Shown in pieces: positions 1-8,668 of a DNA stretch of 64,000 bases. Location: positions 248,001-312,000 of the forward strand of contig JBMNMA010000001.1 in assembly GCA_050953105.1 (NCBI GenBank), read 5' to 3'. Position 1 is the stretch's first letter, and every line of letters begins with the position of its first letter. The stretch is from UBA1206 sp050953105 (lineage in GTDB: Bacteria > Bacillota > Clostridia > Oscillospirales > CAG-382). The position numbers were made by a program, and so were the translations under genes. Below the pieces are notes generated by a model. It made no database searches and was not told the DNA's origin. It saw nothing but the letters and a program-made list of their open reading frames with translations.

Positions 1-1
1 C

Positions 2-235
2 GAGCTTGTTTCCCGAGGGGAAAAGGTTACCTATGAGGACATTTTAAAGGATATGGCCTGGCGGGACAACAACGACAAAGACAGGGATATTGCCCCCGCC
101 GTTCCGGCACCCGACGCTGTAATTTTAAACAACAGCGGCTTTGAGGAGTCCCAAACCCTTGAAAAAGCCGTACAGATAATAGAAGAAACTTTAAAGAGCA
201 AAAGCAGGCAGGACACAGGGAAAGAAGGATTATAA
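2..235 (+). CDS. cmk: Cytidylate kinase, C-terminal part (cut by window edge)
   Basis: The frame is open from the first bases of the window to a TAA at 233-235, so the 5' part lies outside. The protein reads ELVSRGEKVTYEDIL, then RDNNDKDRDIAPAVPAPDAV. This matches the C-terminal lid and CMP-binding region of bacterial cytidylate kinase (usually RDxxDxxRxxAPLxxAxDA). The enzyme phosphorylates CMP/dCMP to the diphosphate using ATP in the cytosol. It is the first visible gene of an operon with udp, plsC and ispH-S1; a cmk-plsC-ispH-S1 order is common in Clostridia. The Pro-Ala-Val in place of the usual Pro-Leu is a mild deviation. Confidence 0.85.
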   Translation, partial: ELVSRGEKVTYEDILKDMAWRDNNDKDRDIAPAVPAPDAVILNNSGFEESQTLEKAVQIIEETLKSKSRQDTGKEGL

Positions 236-236
236 A

Positions 237-1019
237 ATGATACAAAACGGCCTTCAATACCATATAAACTGCTGTCCGGGGGATGTGGGGGAATATGTTC
301 TCCTCCCCGGTGACCCGGGAAGGTGCGAAAAAATTGCGTCTTATTTCGATAGAGCGAAATTTGTCGCCGCCAACCGGGAATTTGTTACATATACAGGTTA
401 TCTTGAAGGCGTAAAGGTAAGCGTGGTTTCCACCGGCATAGGCGGCCCGTCGGCGGCCATAGCCATGGAGGAGCTTGCCAACATAGGCGCAAAGCAGTTT
501 ATTCGGGTAGGCACCTGCGGAGGTATCAACACAAAGGTAAAGGCCGGGGATATTGTCATTGCCATGTCCGCCGTTAGGCAGGACGGCACCAGCTACGAAT
601 ACGCTCCCGAGGGCTACCCCGCCACAGCCGACTTTGATATTACCCTTGCCTTATATGAAGCGGCAAAAAGTCTGGGACTTGCGGACAAAACCCATATAGG
701 GGTGGTGCAGGCAAAGGATTCCTTCTACGGCCAGCATTCCCCCGAAAGGATGCCGGTTTCGGAAAACCTTGTGGCAAAATGGAAGGCATATAAACAGCTT
801 GGTGTCCTTGCCAGCGAAATGGAATCGGCGGCTTTGTTTACCGTCGCCGCCTCGAGGGGCCTTAAATGCGGCGGAATATTTTTGTCGGTATGGAACCAGG
901 AACGGCAAAATGCCGGTTTTGAAGAAAACGAAGTTCACGATACAAGCGAAATTATAAATTGCGCCACAGAGGCTTTTCGCCTTATTATTCGTGGCCAAAA
1001 GGCAAATAATAATACATAA
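237..1019 (+). CDS. udp: Uridine phosphorylase
   Basis: A 260-residue nucleoside phosphorylase of the PNP/UDP family, which cleaves uridine with phosphate to uracil and ribose-1-phosphate in the cytosol. Visible motifs are LLPGDPGR near residue 20 (phosphate-binding loop), GIGGPSAAIAMEEL near 70, RVGTCGGI near 92 and SEMESAALF near 190 (ribose-binding Glu-Met-Glu). The length is normal for the family. The ATG follows the cmk stop by one base, so the two are probably translationally coupled. The pairing of pyrimidine salvage with cmk is metabolically sensible. A closely related purine-type phosphorylase cannot be fully excluded by eye. Confidence 0.88.
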   Translation: MIQNGLQYHINCCPGDVGEYVLLPGDPGRCEKIASYFDRAKFVAANREFVTYTGYLEGVKVSVVSTGIGGPSAAIAMEELANIGAKQFIRVGTCGGINTKVKAGDIVIAMSAVRQDGTSYEYAPEGYPATADFDITLALYEAAKSLGLADKTHIGVVQAKDSFYGQHSPERMPVSENLVAKWKAYKQLGVLASEMESAALFTVAASRGLKCGGIFLSVWNQERQNAGFEENEVHDTSEIINCATEAFRLIIRGQKANNNT

Positions 1020-1032
1020 GGGCGGTGGAGTT

Positions 1033-1647
1033 TTGAGTTTATACGGATTTGTTAAAAAGGCATTCAAATACCCCATTTTACTCCTCTACCGGGTGAAAAT
1101 AGTGGGTAAGGAAAACGAACCCGACCTTCCTTATATAATCTGCGCCAACCATTCGTCATTTATGGATCCGGTGCTTATTACCGTGGCGGTAAAGGCAAAA
1201 CCCATTTGGATAGGCAAAAAGGAGCTGCTTAAATATTCCTTTTTACGGTGGGTGTTTAAAAAAACCGGCTCCATTGCCATAAACCGTGAGGGCTTTGACA
1301 CGTCTGCCCTTCGCCAATGCATAAGCGTGGTCAAGGAGGGCAACTGCCTGGGCATCTTCCCCCAGGGAACACGGCTTAGGGGCATAAAGCCCGAACCCGA
1401 CCAGGCCCATGCCGGACTTGCCTTTATTGCGGGCATGACAAAGGCTACGGTGCTGCCGGTTTCGATTGTATCCAAACGCCTGCAGCCGAAAATTTTAAGA
1501 AAAACCAAAATCATATTCCACAAGCCGGTTACCTATGAGGAGTACATGGGCATTGCCGAAAACCCCACCAAGCAGGAGATTGCCGGCTACCTTTTCGGAA
1601 AGGTGTGCGAACCGTTTAACGGCGAAAACGGCAAAAAAAGCAAATGA
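1033..1647 (+). CDS. plsC: 1-acyl-sn-glycerol-3-phosphate acyltransferase (PlsC)
   Basis: An acyltransferase of the PlsC family that makes phosphatidic acid from lysophosphatidic acid at the inner face of the membrane. The catalytic HX4D motif is seen as NHSSFMDP about 40 residues in, and the substrate-binding block as FPQGTR. An ATG at 991 is in frame but would overlap udp by 29 bp and add an atypical hydrophilic start. The TTG at 1033, just after a GGTGGAG purine run and giving MSLYGFVKKAFKYP, looks more like the family, though the spacing to GGAG is short. The stop overlaps the next start by 4 bp (ATGA). About 204 residues, normal for the family. Confidence 0.86.
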   Translation: MSLYGFVKKAFKYPILLLYRVKIVGKENEPDLPYIICANHSSFMDPVLITVAVKAKPIWIGKKELLKYSFLRWVFKKTGSIAINREGFDTSALRQCISVVKEGNCLGIFPQGTRLRGIKPEPDQAHAGLAFIAGMTKATVLPVSIVSKRLQPKILRKTKIIFHKPVTYEEYMGIAENPTKQEIAGYLFGKVCEPFNGENGKKSK

Positions 1648-3641
1648 CCGAAATTATTGTCGCCCAAAATGCGGGATTCTGCCCCGGCGTCAGGCGTGCC
1701 GTAAATATGCTTGAGGAAGAGCTTGACAAAGGCAATAATGTCTTTTGCCTGGGAGAGCTTATCCACAACAAATCCTTTAACGAAGATTTAAAAAGGCGGG
1801 GAGTAAAATTTATAACCCCCGAAGAGATAGACGCCATTCCCCAAGGGGCAACAGTGTTTATCCGCACCCACGGCGAGGAAAAAGACGTTTATAAACGACT
1901 AAATGACCGTGGGCTTAAATATATTGATGCCACATGTCCCTATGTTCTGAAAATCCATAAAATAGTCGAAGACCAGTCTCAAGACGGCAGTGTATGCGTT
2001 ATTTTAGGGGATAAAAACCACCCGGAAGTTAAGGGGATAATGTCCTTTGCCGGCGGCGAATGCCATGTCTTTGCTGACCCTGATGAAGCTTTTGAGTTTG
2101 TAAAGCTGGCCAAGGCCGGTGGGAAGGAGCTTTTTGCCGTTTCCCAGACCACCCTTAACACGGCAAAGTGGAAAGAATTTGAGAAAAATTTCAAAACCCT
2201 ATATACAAATGATAAAATTTTTGATACAATATGCTCTGTTACCGAAATCCGTCAAAGGGAGGCTTTTGAAATTTCATCAAAGGCAGACATGGTGGCGGTG
2301 GTGGGAAGCAAGGGATCGTCAAACACCGAAAAGCTGTTTGAAATTGCGTCAAAAAACTGTAAAGACACAATCTTTATAGAAAACGCAGCTGGCCTTGCCC
2401 CATATTCGGACAAAATAAAACAACACCAAAAAATAGCAATAATTGCCGGCGCCTCAACACCCGGCGTTATAATACAGGAGGTAAAACAAACCATGACAGA
2501 AACCGCCAATCAGGAGCTCAGCTTTGCGGAACTTTTGGACAAGTCTTTTAAAACATTAAATATAGGGGAAAGGGTAACGGGGACCATTCTTGCGGTTACG
2601 CCGGCTGAAATAAAGGTCGATCTGGGAACCAAGCATACGGGTATTCTCCCGGCGGACGAGATTTCGGCAGACGGCGAAACGGATATAAGCTCCTTCCGTG
2701 TAGGTGACCCGATTGATGCGGTTTGCACCAAGTTTTCCGAAGCCGAAGGCACCGTTATGCTGTCGAAAAAACGCCTTGACGAAGCCAAGAACATAGGCAA
2801 GATTTCCGAGGCTTTTGAAACCGGCGAAATCCTCTACGGCACAGTTAAAGAAACCATCAAGGCCGGAGTCATCGTATTTGTCAAGGGCATAAGGGTATTT
2901 GTCCCTGCCGGACAGTGCGGCACCGACGTAAACAACCTTGATTCCCTTAGGGGCCAGAAAGTGCCGGTTAAGATAATCGACTACAATGCAGCCAAAAAGA
3001 AGGTTGTAGGTTCTATCCGCACGGCCAAGAAGATTGAAAGGAAAAAAGCCCTTGACGACTTCTACGCCACCCTTGAGGTAGGCAAAAAGCTTACCGGAAC
3101 CGTTCGTTCTGTCACCAACTACGGCGCCTTTGTTAACATAGGCCCCACCGACGGTATGATTCACGTTTCGGAAATGTTCTGGGGAAGACTCCGCAACCCT
3201 GCCGAGATGTTTAAGATAGGTGACAAGGTTGAAGTGTTCATTAAGGATTTCGACCGGGAAAAAGAACGCATATCCCTTGGCTACAAGACCGATGAAAACA
3301 ACCCCTGGAATATATTCAAATCCAAATACAACGTAGGCGACGTGGTAGAGGTTACCGTTGTCAGCCTTATGCCCTTTGGCGCCTTTGCCGAAATTATTCC
3401 CGGCGTTGACGGACTTATTCACTGCTCGCAGATCGGACGCAAATTCGTCCCCAATCCCGCGTCGGTGCTTAAGGTAGGCGAAAAGGTTAATGCCAAAATC
3501 ACCGCCATTGACGAAGAAAAGAACAGGGTAAGCCTTTCCATGAAAGCCCTTCTCGATCCCGATGAGGCCACCGAGGAGGATATAGCCGCCGCAAATGCCT
3601 TAGGCGCAAACGAAAACAATAACGAAAACCCCCAGGCATAA
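1644..3641 (+). CDS. ispH: IspH (HMB-PP reductase) fused to ribosomal protein S1-type domains
   Basis: A 665-residue two-part protein. Residues 1-280 are IspH/LytB, the last enzyme of the MEP isoprenoid pathway, which reduces HMB-PP to IPP and DMAPP with a 4Fe-4S cluster. The three cluster cysteines are visible in GFCPGVRRAV (Cys13), DATCPYVLKIHK and DTICSVTEIRQRE. From about residue 300 four S1/OB RNA-binding repeats follow, for example VRSVTNYGAFVNIGPTDGMI, and the protein ends in an acidic tail. This fusion is known in many Clostridia and supplies the genome's S1-like protein. The start ATG overlaps the plsC stop. A hairpin terminator follows. Confidence 0.95.
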   Translation: MTEIIVAQNAGFCPGVRRAVNMLEEELDKGNNVFCLGELIHNKSFNEDLKRRGVKFITPEEIDAIPQGATVFIRTHGEEKDVYKRLNDRGLKYIDATCPYVLKIHKIVEDQSQDGSVCVILGDKNHPEVKGIMSFAGGECHVFADPDEAFEFVKLAKAGGKELFAVSQTTLNTAKWKEFEKNFKTLYTNDKIFDTICSVTEIRQREAFEISSKADMVAVVGSKGSSNTEKLFEIASKNCKDTIFIENAAGLAPYSDKIKQHQKIAIIAGASTPGVIIQEVKQTMTETANQELSFAELLDKSFKTLNIGERVTGTILAVTPAEIKVDLGTKHTGILPADEISADGETDISSFRVGDPIDAVCTKFSEAEGTVMLSKKRLDEAKNIGKISEAFETGEILYGTVKETIKAGVIVFVKGIRVFVPAGQCGTDVNNLDSLRGQKVPVKIIDYNAAKKKVVGSIRTAKKIERKKALDDFYATLEVGKKLTGTVRSVTNYGAFVNIGPTDGMIHVSEMFWGRLRNPAEMFKIGDKVEVFIKDFDREKERISLGYKTDENNPWNIFKSKYNVGDVVEVTVVSLMPFGAFAEIIPGVDGLIHCSQIGRKFVPNPASVLKVGEKVNAKITAIDEEKNRVSLSMKALLDPDEATEEDIAAANALGANENNNENPQA

Positions 3642-3653
3642 ATAAGTAAATAA

Positions 3654-3690
3654 AAGAGCGCTTTTATCACCTAAAGCGCTCTTATATTTC
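3654..3690 (+). terminator. Intrinsic terminator after ispH-S1
   Basis: An 11-bp perfect stem, AAGAGCGCTTT (3654-3664) with AAAGCGCTCTT (3673-3683), has an 8-nt loop and is followed by the T-rich ATATTTCTT. It lies 12 bp past the ispH-S1 stop and closes the operon. The T tract is imperfect. Confidence 0.75.
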
Positions 3691-3749
3691 TTATTCTGTT
3701 TTACGGTAATAAAAAACCCCGCCATGGCCGTGATTCCCGAATAACGAAA

Positions 3750-3926
3750 CCCTGCCCAAGCAGGTCGGTGCGCTCTCCGTTGCTTTGTGCTTCCAACATC
3801 TCCATACAGGGTGCGCCCGAGGGCATGTCAGCCCGTATGGAGGAGGCCTGCATTCCTACAAACGGAATCTGCGCTCCTATTCGTATATGTGGGTTTATAC
3901 TCGGAAATACACGCACCGGGCAGGAA
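3750..3926 (-). ncRNA. ssrS: Candidate 6S RNA (RNA polymerase-binding small RNA)
   Basis: There is no convincing protein gene here, but the minus strand can fold into a long rod. CCTGCCC at the 5' side (3919-3925) pairs with GGGCAGG at the 3' side. GGTGCG pairs with CGCACC just inside. CTCCATAC/GTATGGAG (3835-3842 and 3800-3807) closes an apical hairpin. A large unpaired bubble lies between, and the 3' side of the bubble can form its own hairpin CCTGC-TTGG-GCAGG. About 177 nt, an outer closing stem, a central bubble and a terminal hairpin are the layout of 6S RNA, which mimics an open promoter and binds the housekeeping holoenzyme. A T6 run lies on the minus strand at 3718-3713. The family is assigned by eye only. 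Confidence 0.55.
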
Positions 3927-4021
3927 GTTTTATTTCTGCTTTTGTGCGTAAAGAGTCAGTTGCGTTGCTGCCAACAGATGCCTGTATTACAGTTTATGCA
4001 AAAGACTAAAAAATTGACAAT

Positions 4022-4330
4022 TTATTCGTCCTCTTCTTCGCCTTCTTCTTCGTCGTAGGCTTCGTCAAGGTCGAGATCGGTCATAAATTCGTTTTCAAAA
4101 GCCTCTGCGACTTTGTCGAATTCATCGTCGTCATCTATGGTTGCCAGGGTTTCTTCGCCGTTTTCGTCGGTTTCTACCCGAAGGATAACATACTCGTCAT
4201 TTTCGTTTTCCACCGGCTCAAGGGCCACATAGGTTTTACCGTCAACTGCAAGGTCGCCGATAACGTAAAAATCGGTTTCGTTTCCTTCTTCGTCGGTAAG
4301 GGTTATAATTTGTTCGTTGTTGTCGGTCAT
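4022..4330 (-). CDS. DUF1292 family protein (YrzB-like)
   Basis: A 102-residue, strongly acidic protein starting MTDNNEQIITLTDEEGNE. It contains the DUF1292 core (LTDEEGNETDFYVI, then YVALEPVENENDEYVILRVE) and ends in a run of Glu and Asp. The family is widespread in Firmicutes, often near alaS-yrzL-yrrK, and has no firmly established function. Here it stands alone under its own promoter at 4375-4403 and is followed on the same strand by the 6S-like RNA. The low-complexity tail (EEEGEEEDE) is longer than in many members. Confidence 0.85.
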   Translation of the reverse strand: MTDNNEQIITLTDEEGNETDFYVIGDLAVDGKTYVALEPVENENDEYVILRVETDENGEETLATIDDDDEFDKVAEAFENEFMTDLDLDEAYDEEEGEEEDE

Positions 4331-4374
4331 ATTATCCTCCGTCTGATAATAAATTCTGTCTTACCTGCATGGGT

Positions 4375-4403
4375 ATTCTAACATACCATTTACCCAATGT
4401 CAA
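4375..4403 (-). promoter_or_regulatory. SigA-type promoter for the DUF1292 gene
   Basis: On the minus strand TTGACA (4403-4398) and TAGAAT (4380-4375) are separated by exactly 17 bp, and the start codon lies about 45 bp downstream. Confidence 0.75.
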
Positions 4404-4538
4404 GCGTTTTATACATGCGGCAGTTTTTTCCGTTGACATAATACCAAATACTTTTCCCAGACACCCCAATTATTGGCTTTAATAGTCAAAAATCTACAAA
4501 TAAAATAATGAATTTTTGGTAAAATCTTCAGTTATTAC

Positions 4539-4567
4539 TTGAAAAAAATAAATAAATACTGTATTAT
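4539..4567 (+). promoter_or_regulatory. SigA-type promoter for the regulator-ftsEX block
   Basis: TTGAAA (4539-4544), 17-bp A/T-rich spacer, TATTAT (4562-4567). It lies 94 bp upstream of the preferred ATG at 4661. The divergent intergenic region 4331-4660 otherwise shows no gene. Confidence 0.65.
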
Positions 4568-4660
4568 TATTAATTGGTATAGTTTATAAAAGGAAAGTCC
4601 GGCTTGTTAAAGACGCCGTCAGATAGCAATAAGGATAACAAGGAAAGGAAGAGTCATAAA

Positions 4661-5746
4661 ATGTCCAACAAATTATTTCAGGGACTAATTTATCAGATGA
4701 AGGACTCCACAGACAGAATGATCGGTGTGGTGGACGAAAAGGGAACGGTGGTTGCCTGCTCCAGCCTTTCGCACATAGGGGAAATAAGAACCGAGGTGGC
4801 GGATGAAATTTCCTACACCTTTGACACCTTTATATTAAACGGCTTTACCTACAAGGCAATCGGTTCCCACACCCGTGCCGAATATATTGCCTTTGCCGAA
4901 GGCACCGACGAGGTAAGCAAATCCCTTGCCTCTATAATTTCGGTTTCCTTAACCAACCTTAAAACCCTTTATGACGAAAAATACGACAAAGCTAACTTCA
5001 TTAAAAACATAATCCTTGACAACATACTGCCGGGGGATATTTACATCAAGGCCAAGGAGCTTCGCTTTGACAGCGAGGTAAACCGGGTTGTTTATCTTAT
5101 ACGCTTCTTAAACAAGGGCGACGTGGTTCCCTACGACGTCATTCAAAACCTCTTCCCCGACAAAACCAGAGATTATGTCATATCGGTTAGCGAAAGCGAC
5201 ATTGTCCTTGTCAAGGAGCTTAAGACGGCGGCGGAAAACAAGTCTATAGAAAGCTTTGCCAAGTCCATTGCCGACACGGCGTCGAGTGAATTTTACTACC
5301 GCACGGTTATCGGCATAGGTTCGGTGGTTCAAAGCATCAAGGAACTGGCGAGATCTTACAAGGACGCTCAGGTAGCCCTTGAGGTTGGCAAGGTTTTCGG
5401 TTCCGAAAAGAATATAATCAACTATGAAAATCTGGGTATCGGGCGGCTTATTTATCAGCTCCCCACCACCCTTTGCGAAATGTTTTTACAGGAAGTTTTC
5501 AAAAGAGGCTCCCTTGAATCACTTGACCGTGAAACTTTAATGACCATTCAAGCGTTCTTTGATAATAACCTGAATGTTTCCGAAACCAGCCGCAAGCTGT
5601 TTGTCCACCGCAACACCCTGGTTTACAGACTTGAAAAAATCAAAAAGCTGACGGGCCTGGATCTTCGTGAATTTGACCATGCCATCACCTTTAAGGTGGC
5701 CCTTATGGTTAAAAAGTATATCGCATCCAAACCCACCATGTATTAA
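4661..5746 (+). CDS. PucR/CdaR-type transcriptional regulator
   Basis: A 361-residue regulator. The C-terminal ~60 residues form the PucR-type helix-turn-helix, with FFDNNLNVSETSRKLFVHRN followed by TLVYRLEKIKKLTGLDLREF. The middle part resembles the GGDEF-like domain of CdaR proteins, and the N-terminal part (GVVDEKGTVVACSS) resembles a small sensory domain. I chose ATG 4661 because AGGAAAGGAAG precedes it; an in-frame ATG at 4604 lies further upstream without such a site. The gene sits 16 bp before ftsE, so it may co-transcribe with or control the cell-wall hydrolase block. The ligand is unknown. Confidence 0.82.
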   Translation: MSNKLFQGLIYQMKDSTDRMIGVVDEKGTVVACSSLSHIGEIRTEVADEISYTFDTFILNGFTYKAIGSHTRAEYIAFAEGTDEVSKSLASIISVSLTNLKTLYDEKYDKANFIKNIILDNILPGDIYIKAKELRFDSEVNRVVYLIRFLNKGDVVPYDVIQNLFPDKTRDYVISVSESDIVLVKELKTAAENKSIESFAKSIADTASSEFYYRTVIGIGSVVQSIKELARSYKDAQVALEVGKVFGSEKNIINYENLGIGRLIYQLPTTLCEMFLQEVFKRGSLESLDRETLMTIQAFFDNNLNVSETSRKLFVHRNTLVYRLEKIKKLTGLDLREFDHAITFKVALMVKKYIASKPTMY

Positions 5747-5762
5747 AAGTTAGGAACAGAAA

Positions 5763-6449
5763 ATGATTACCTTCCAGAATGTTTCGATGGTTTATCCCAA
5801 CGGGACTGTGGCTTTACGCAACGTTAATCTTAAGATTAACGACGGAGAGTTTGTGTTCATAGTGGGAAAATCCGGTGCCGGAAAAACCACCCTCACCAAG
5901 CTGCTTATGGGGGAGGAACGGATAACCGGCGGTCAGCTTCATGCCGGTAAATTCAAGCTTGAAAAGCTCCCTAAATGGAAAATACCCTACCTTCGCCGCA
6001 CCATGGGTGTGGTGTTTCAGGATTTCAGACTCTTCCCCAACAAAACCGTATATGAAAACATTGCCTTTGCCCTTAGGGTTATAGGGGAAAAGCCGTCGGT
6101 TATACGCAAAAGGGTTCCCATATTTTTAAACCTTGTGGAGCTTACCGACAAGGCCGACCGGTATCCCGACGAGCTTTCCGGGGGCGAACAGCAGCGGGTA
6201 GCCTTTGCCCGGGCACTGGTCAACAACCCCCAGGTGATTATCGCCGACGAACCCACCGGCAACGTTGACCCCGAAATGTCGAAGGAACTTATGGACCTTC
6301 TGGTGCGTATTAATAATTTGGGGAAAACCGTAATCGTGGTAACCCATGAAAAGGATCTTGTAAACATGTATAAAAAGCGGGTCGTAACCATCCGCGACGG
6401 CGAAATAGTGTCCGACAGGGCGGGAGGCTATGACGATGAAACTGTTTAG
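5763..6449 (+). CDS. ftsE: Cell division ABC transporter ATP-binding protein FtsE
   Basis: A 228-residue ABC ATPase. The Walker A is GKSGAGKTT (about residues 35-43), the signature is LSGGEQQR (about 138-145), the Walker B is VIIADEPTG, and the switch His is in VVTHEKD. FtsE with FtsX drives conformational activation of peptidoglycan hydrolases during division, elongation or sporulation, rather than transport. The gene overlaps ftsX and is followed by an M23 hydrolase, the expected activation target. The length and motif set are complete. Confidence 0.94.
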   Translation: MITFQNVSMVYPNGTVALRNVNLKINDGEFVFIVGKSGAGKTTLTKLLMGEERITGGQLHAGKFKLEKLPKWKIPYLRRTMGVVFQDFRLFPNKTVYENIAFALRVIGEKPSVIRKRVPIFLNLVELTDKADRYPDELSGGEQQRVAFARALVNNPQVIIADEPTGNVDPEMSKELMDLLVRINNLGKTVIVVTHEKDLVNMYKKRVVTIRDGEIVSDRAGGYDDETV

Positions 6450-7332
6450 GAACTTTTTTTATCTTCTCGGTCAGGGTATTATCGGGATTTTCCGTAACTC
6501 CATAATGTCCACCGCTTCAATCCTTGTCCTTATCTGCTGCATGCTTATTGTAGGCACCTTCGGTCTTATCGTTAAGGCAGTGGATGACAACCTTGAAAGA
6601 ACCAATGACCTGAACGTTATTGTGGCCTTTATTTCCCCTTCCGCCACCGATGAAGATATTTCAAAAACAAAAGCCGAAATCGAAGCCTACCACACCGGCA
6701 TAACGGTAACATATATAGACAAAGAAACCGGTCTTTCAAGGCTTGAAGAAGAAATGGGAAGCGCGATAGATCTTAGCGAATACGCCAACGGCGAACGTCC
6801 CAACCCCCTTCCCGACGCCTTTGAAATAACCTTTGAAAACGCCGAAGGCGCAGAGGCGCTTAATAATTTTATAAACAATCTTGAAAACATAACCGACACC
6901 CGGCACAGGATAGGCCTTGTTGACCGGGTAGATGATGCCTCCAAGGGACTTATGGCAATAGCCGTTGTTTTAATGGGAATGCTGTTTATAGTGGCGCTGT
7001 TTGTTATTATGAACACCATTAAGCTTGGTGTCTTTGCACGGCGGGATGAAATTGCCGTTATGCGTTACGTTGGTGCCACCAACGCCTTTATAGTCACCCC
7101 CTATATAATTGAGGGGGTTATAATAGGCATTTTTTCTGCCGCCGTCGCTTTCGGCATTCAGTATTATCTTTACACCAAGGTTATTGCCGATATTGTGGTT
7201 TCATCCGGAATTGGCACCGTTGCCCCCTTCGGTGAAATCGCAGTTATGGTAGCCGCCGGCTTTTTAGGTCTTGGCCTGTTTGCCGGAACGGTGGGATCGG
7301 CAGTTTCGATAAAGAAGTATTTAGGCCAATAA
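6436..7332 (+). CDS. ftsX: Cell division protein FtsX
   Basis: A roughly 298-residue membrane partner of FtsE. One TM helix lies near residues 20-45, then a large extracellular domain (about 50-165) that normally contacts the cell-wall hydrolase, then three TM helices in the C-terminal half containing MNTIKLGVFARRDEIAVMRYVGAT, the FtsX/permease signature. ATG 6436 is preferred over the in-frame ATG at 6430 because GGGAGG (6422-6427) is then 8 bp away. It overlaps the end of ftsE by 14 bp, which implies coupled translation. Confidence 0.93.
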   Translation: MKLFRNFFYLLGQGIIGIFRNSIMSTASILVLICCMLIVGTFGLIVKAVDDNLERTNDLNVIVAFISPSATDEDISKTKAEIEAYHTGITVTYIDKETGLSRLEEEMGSAIDLSEYANGERPNPLPDAFEITFENAEGAEALNNFINNLENITDTRHRIGLVDRVDDASKGLMAIAVVLMGMLFIVALFVIMNTIKLGVFARRDEIAVMRYVGATNAFIVTPYIIEGVIIGIFSAAVAFGIQYYLYTKVIADIVVSSGIGTVAPFGEIAVMVAAGFLGLGLFAGTVGSAVSIKKYLGQ

Positions 7333-7389
7333 AGTGAAATATATCCCCTGCGGGATAATTCTACTGCTTTTTTGAAAGGAAACAGAAAA

Positions 7390-8637
7390 ATGAAAAAAGT
7401 CAAAAAAGCCTTAGTTGTAATTTTGGCAGCCGCCTTTTGCCTTGCCCTGTTTACCTCCTCATTCTTTGATGCAAAGGTGGTCGCTGCCGGAAAGAACACC
7501 ACCATATCAGAGGATCAGGAAGAGCTGAAGACCCTTCAGGCAAGGCTTAACTCCATACGCCAGAAGCGGGAAAACCTTAATAAGTCCAAAGAACAGGCGG
7601 GACAGGACTATGAAAACGCCTACGCCGAAAAGCTTATGCTGGAAAACGATATTTCCCTGCTTGAGGACGAAATAGAAGTAACCACAAAGCTTATAGAGGA
7701 CTACGAAAAGCTAATCGATTCGCTGCATTATCAAATATACGATCAGCAAACAAAAATCGACCGGTTGTACGAACTGTATGACACCGTTGTGGTTTATTAC
7801 TACAAGAACGGCAAACCCACAGACCTTGAACTGCTTTTCATGTCCGATTCCATTTCCTCCTTCCTTACCAAAAAGGACTATGTGGAATACATGCTCAAGT
7901 ACATGAAGCAGGTAATGAACGACATTGACGCCGCCAAATCCGACCTGGCCGACACACTTAATACATACGAAATTACAAATAAAGACCTGCAAAGCTACCG
8001 GGAAAACCTGACCATTTCCAAAGCCGATTATGAGGGACAGGTATTGGAGCTTGAAGCCCTTATGGCCCAGTACGGCGGTCAGATGGAGCTTACCAAAGAG
8101 CAAATTGCGGAGTTTGAACGCCAGGCCAAAGAGCTTGAACGCCAGATCGCCGAATTAAACAGAATAATGCAGGAAAAAATCACTTACATAGAAGGCGATT
8201 ACGGCTGGCCGATAGCCGCCGACTACTGGGGAAGCTGCCGCATAACCTCTCCCTACGGCTACCGCCCCGACCCGATTACCCATGTTCAGGCTTTCCACAA
8301 CGGGCTTGACATTGCCGCACCGGAGGGAACCCCCGTTCAGTCGGTTAAAGCCGGAGTTGTGGTGAAAAGCGAATATTCCGAAAGCTACGGCAACTATATT
8401 ATGATATCCCACGGAGACGGCACCTCCACTTTATACGCCCACCTTTCAAAGCGTCTGGTCAACGTAAACGACAAGGTGCTGAAAGGGCAGGTTATAGGAC
8501 GGGTGGGATCCACCGGAAGATCGACGGGCAACCACCTACACTTTACCGTCTACAAAGGCGGCGAGCTTGACGATCCGGTAAAATATCTTGACAAAACCTT
8601 TACGAAAACCCTTGATAAAAATAACATTCTCAAATAA
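7390..8637 (+). CDS. EnvC/PcsB-like M23 peptidoglycan endopeptidase with coiled coil
   Basis: A secreted 415-residue protein. A signal peptide (MKKVKKALVVILAAAFCLAL) is followed by about 200 residues of coiled coil rich in Glu, Leu and Lys. The C-terminal LytM/M23 domain has HNGLDIAAPEGTPV (zinc-ligand His and Asp), TLYAHLS and GNHLHF, so all the metal ligands and catalytic His are present. It should cut peptide cross-links in the wall when activated through FtsEX. GAAAGGA precedes ATG 7390; the upstream in-frame TTG at 7372 is not needed. Spacing of 57 bp from ftsX suggests one transcript. Confidence 0.92.
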   Translation: MKKVKKALVVILAAAFCLALFTSSFFDAKVVAAGKNTTISEDQEELKTLQARLNSIRQKRENLNKSKEQAGQDYENAYAEKLMLENDISLLEDEIEVTTKLIEDYEKLIDSLHYQIYDQQTKIDRLYELYDTVVVYYYKNGKPTDLELLFMSDSISSFLTKKDYVEYMLKYMKQVMNDIDAAKSDLADTLNTYEITNKDLQSYRENLTISKADYEGQVLELEALMAQYGGQMELTKEQIAEFERQAKELERQIAELNRIMQEKITYIEGDYGWPIAADYWGSCRITSPYGYRPDPITHVQAFHNGLDIAAPEGTPVQSVKAGVVVKSEYSESYGNYIMISHGDGTSTLYAHLSKRLVNVNDKVLKGQVIGRVGSTGRSTGNHLHFTVYKGGELDDPVKYLDKTFTKTLDKNNILK

Positions 8638-8668
8638 CCATACTTATTTTTAGGAAAGAAGCTTTTGA

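Noticed and set aside
2556..3422. A 288-codon open frame on the minus strand opposite ispH-S1
   Set aside because: It lies fully within the well-supported S1 domains, has no ribosome site and no family-like motifs; it is a by-product of codon bias.
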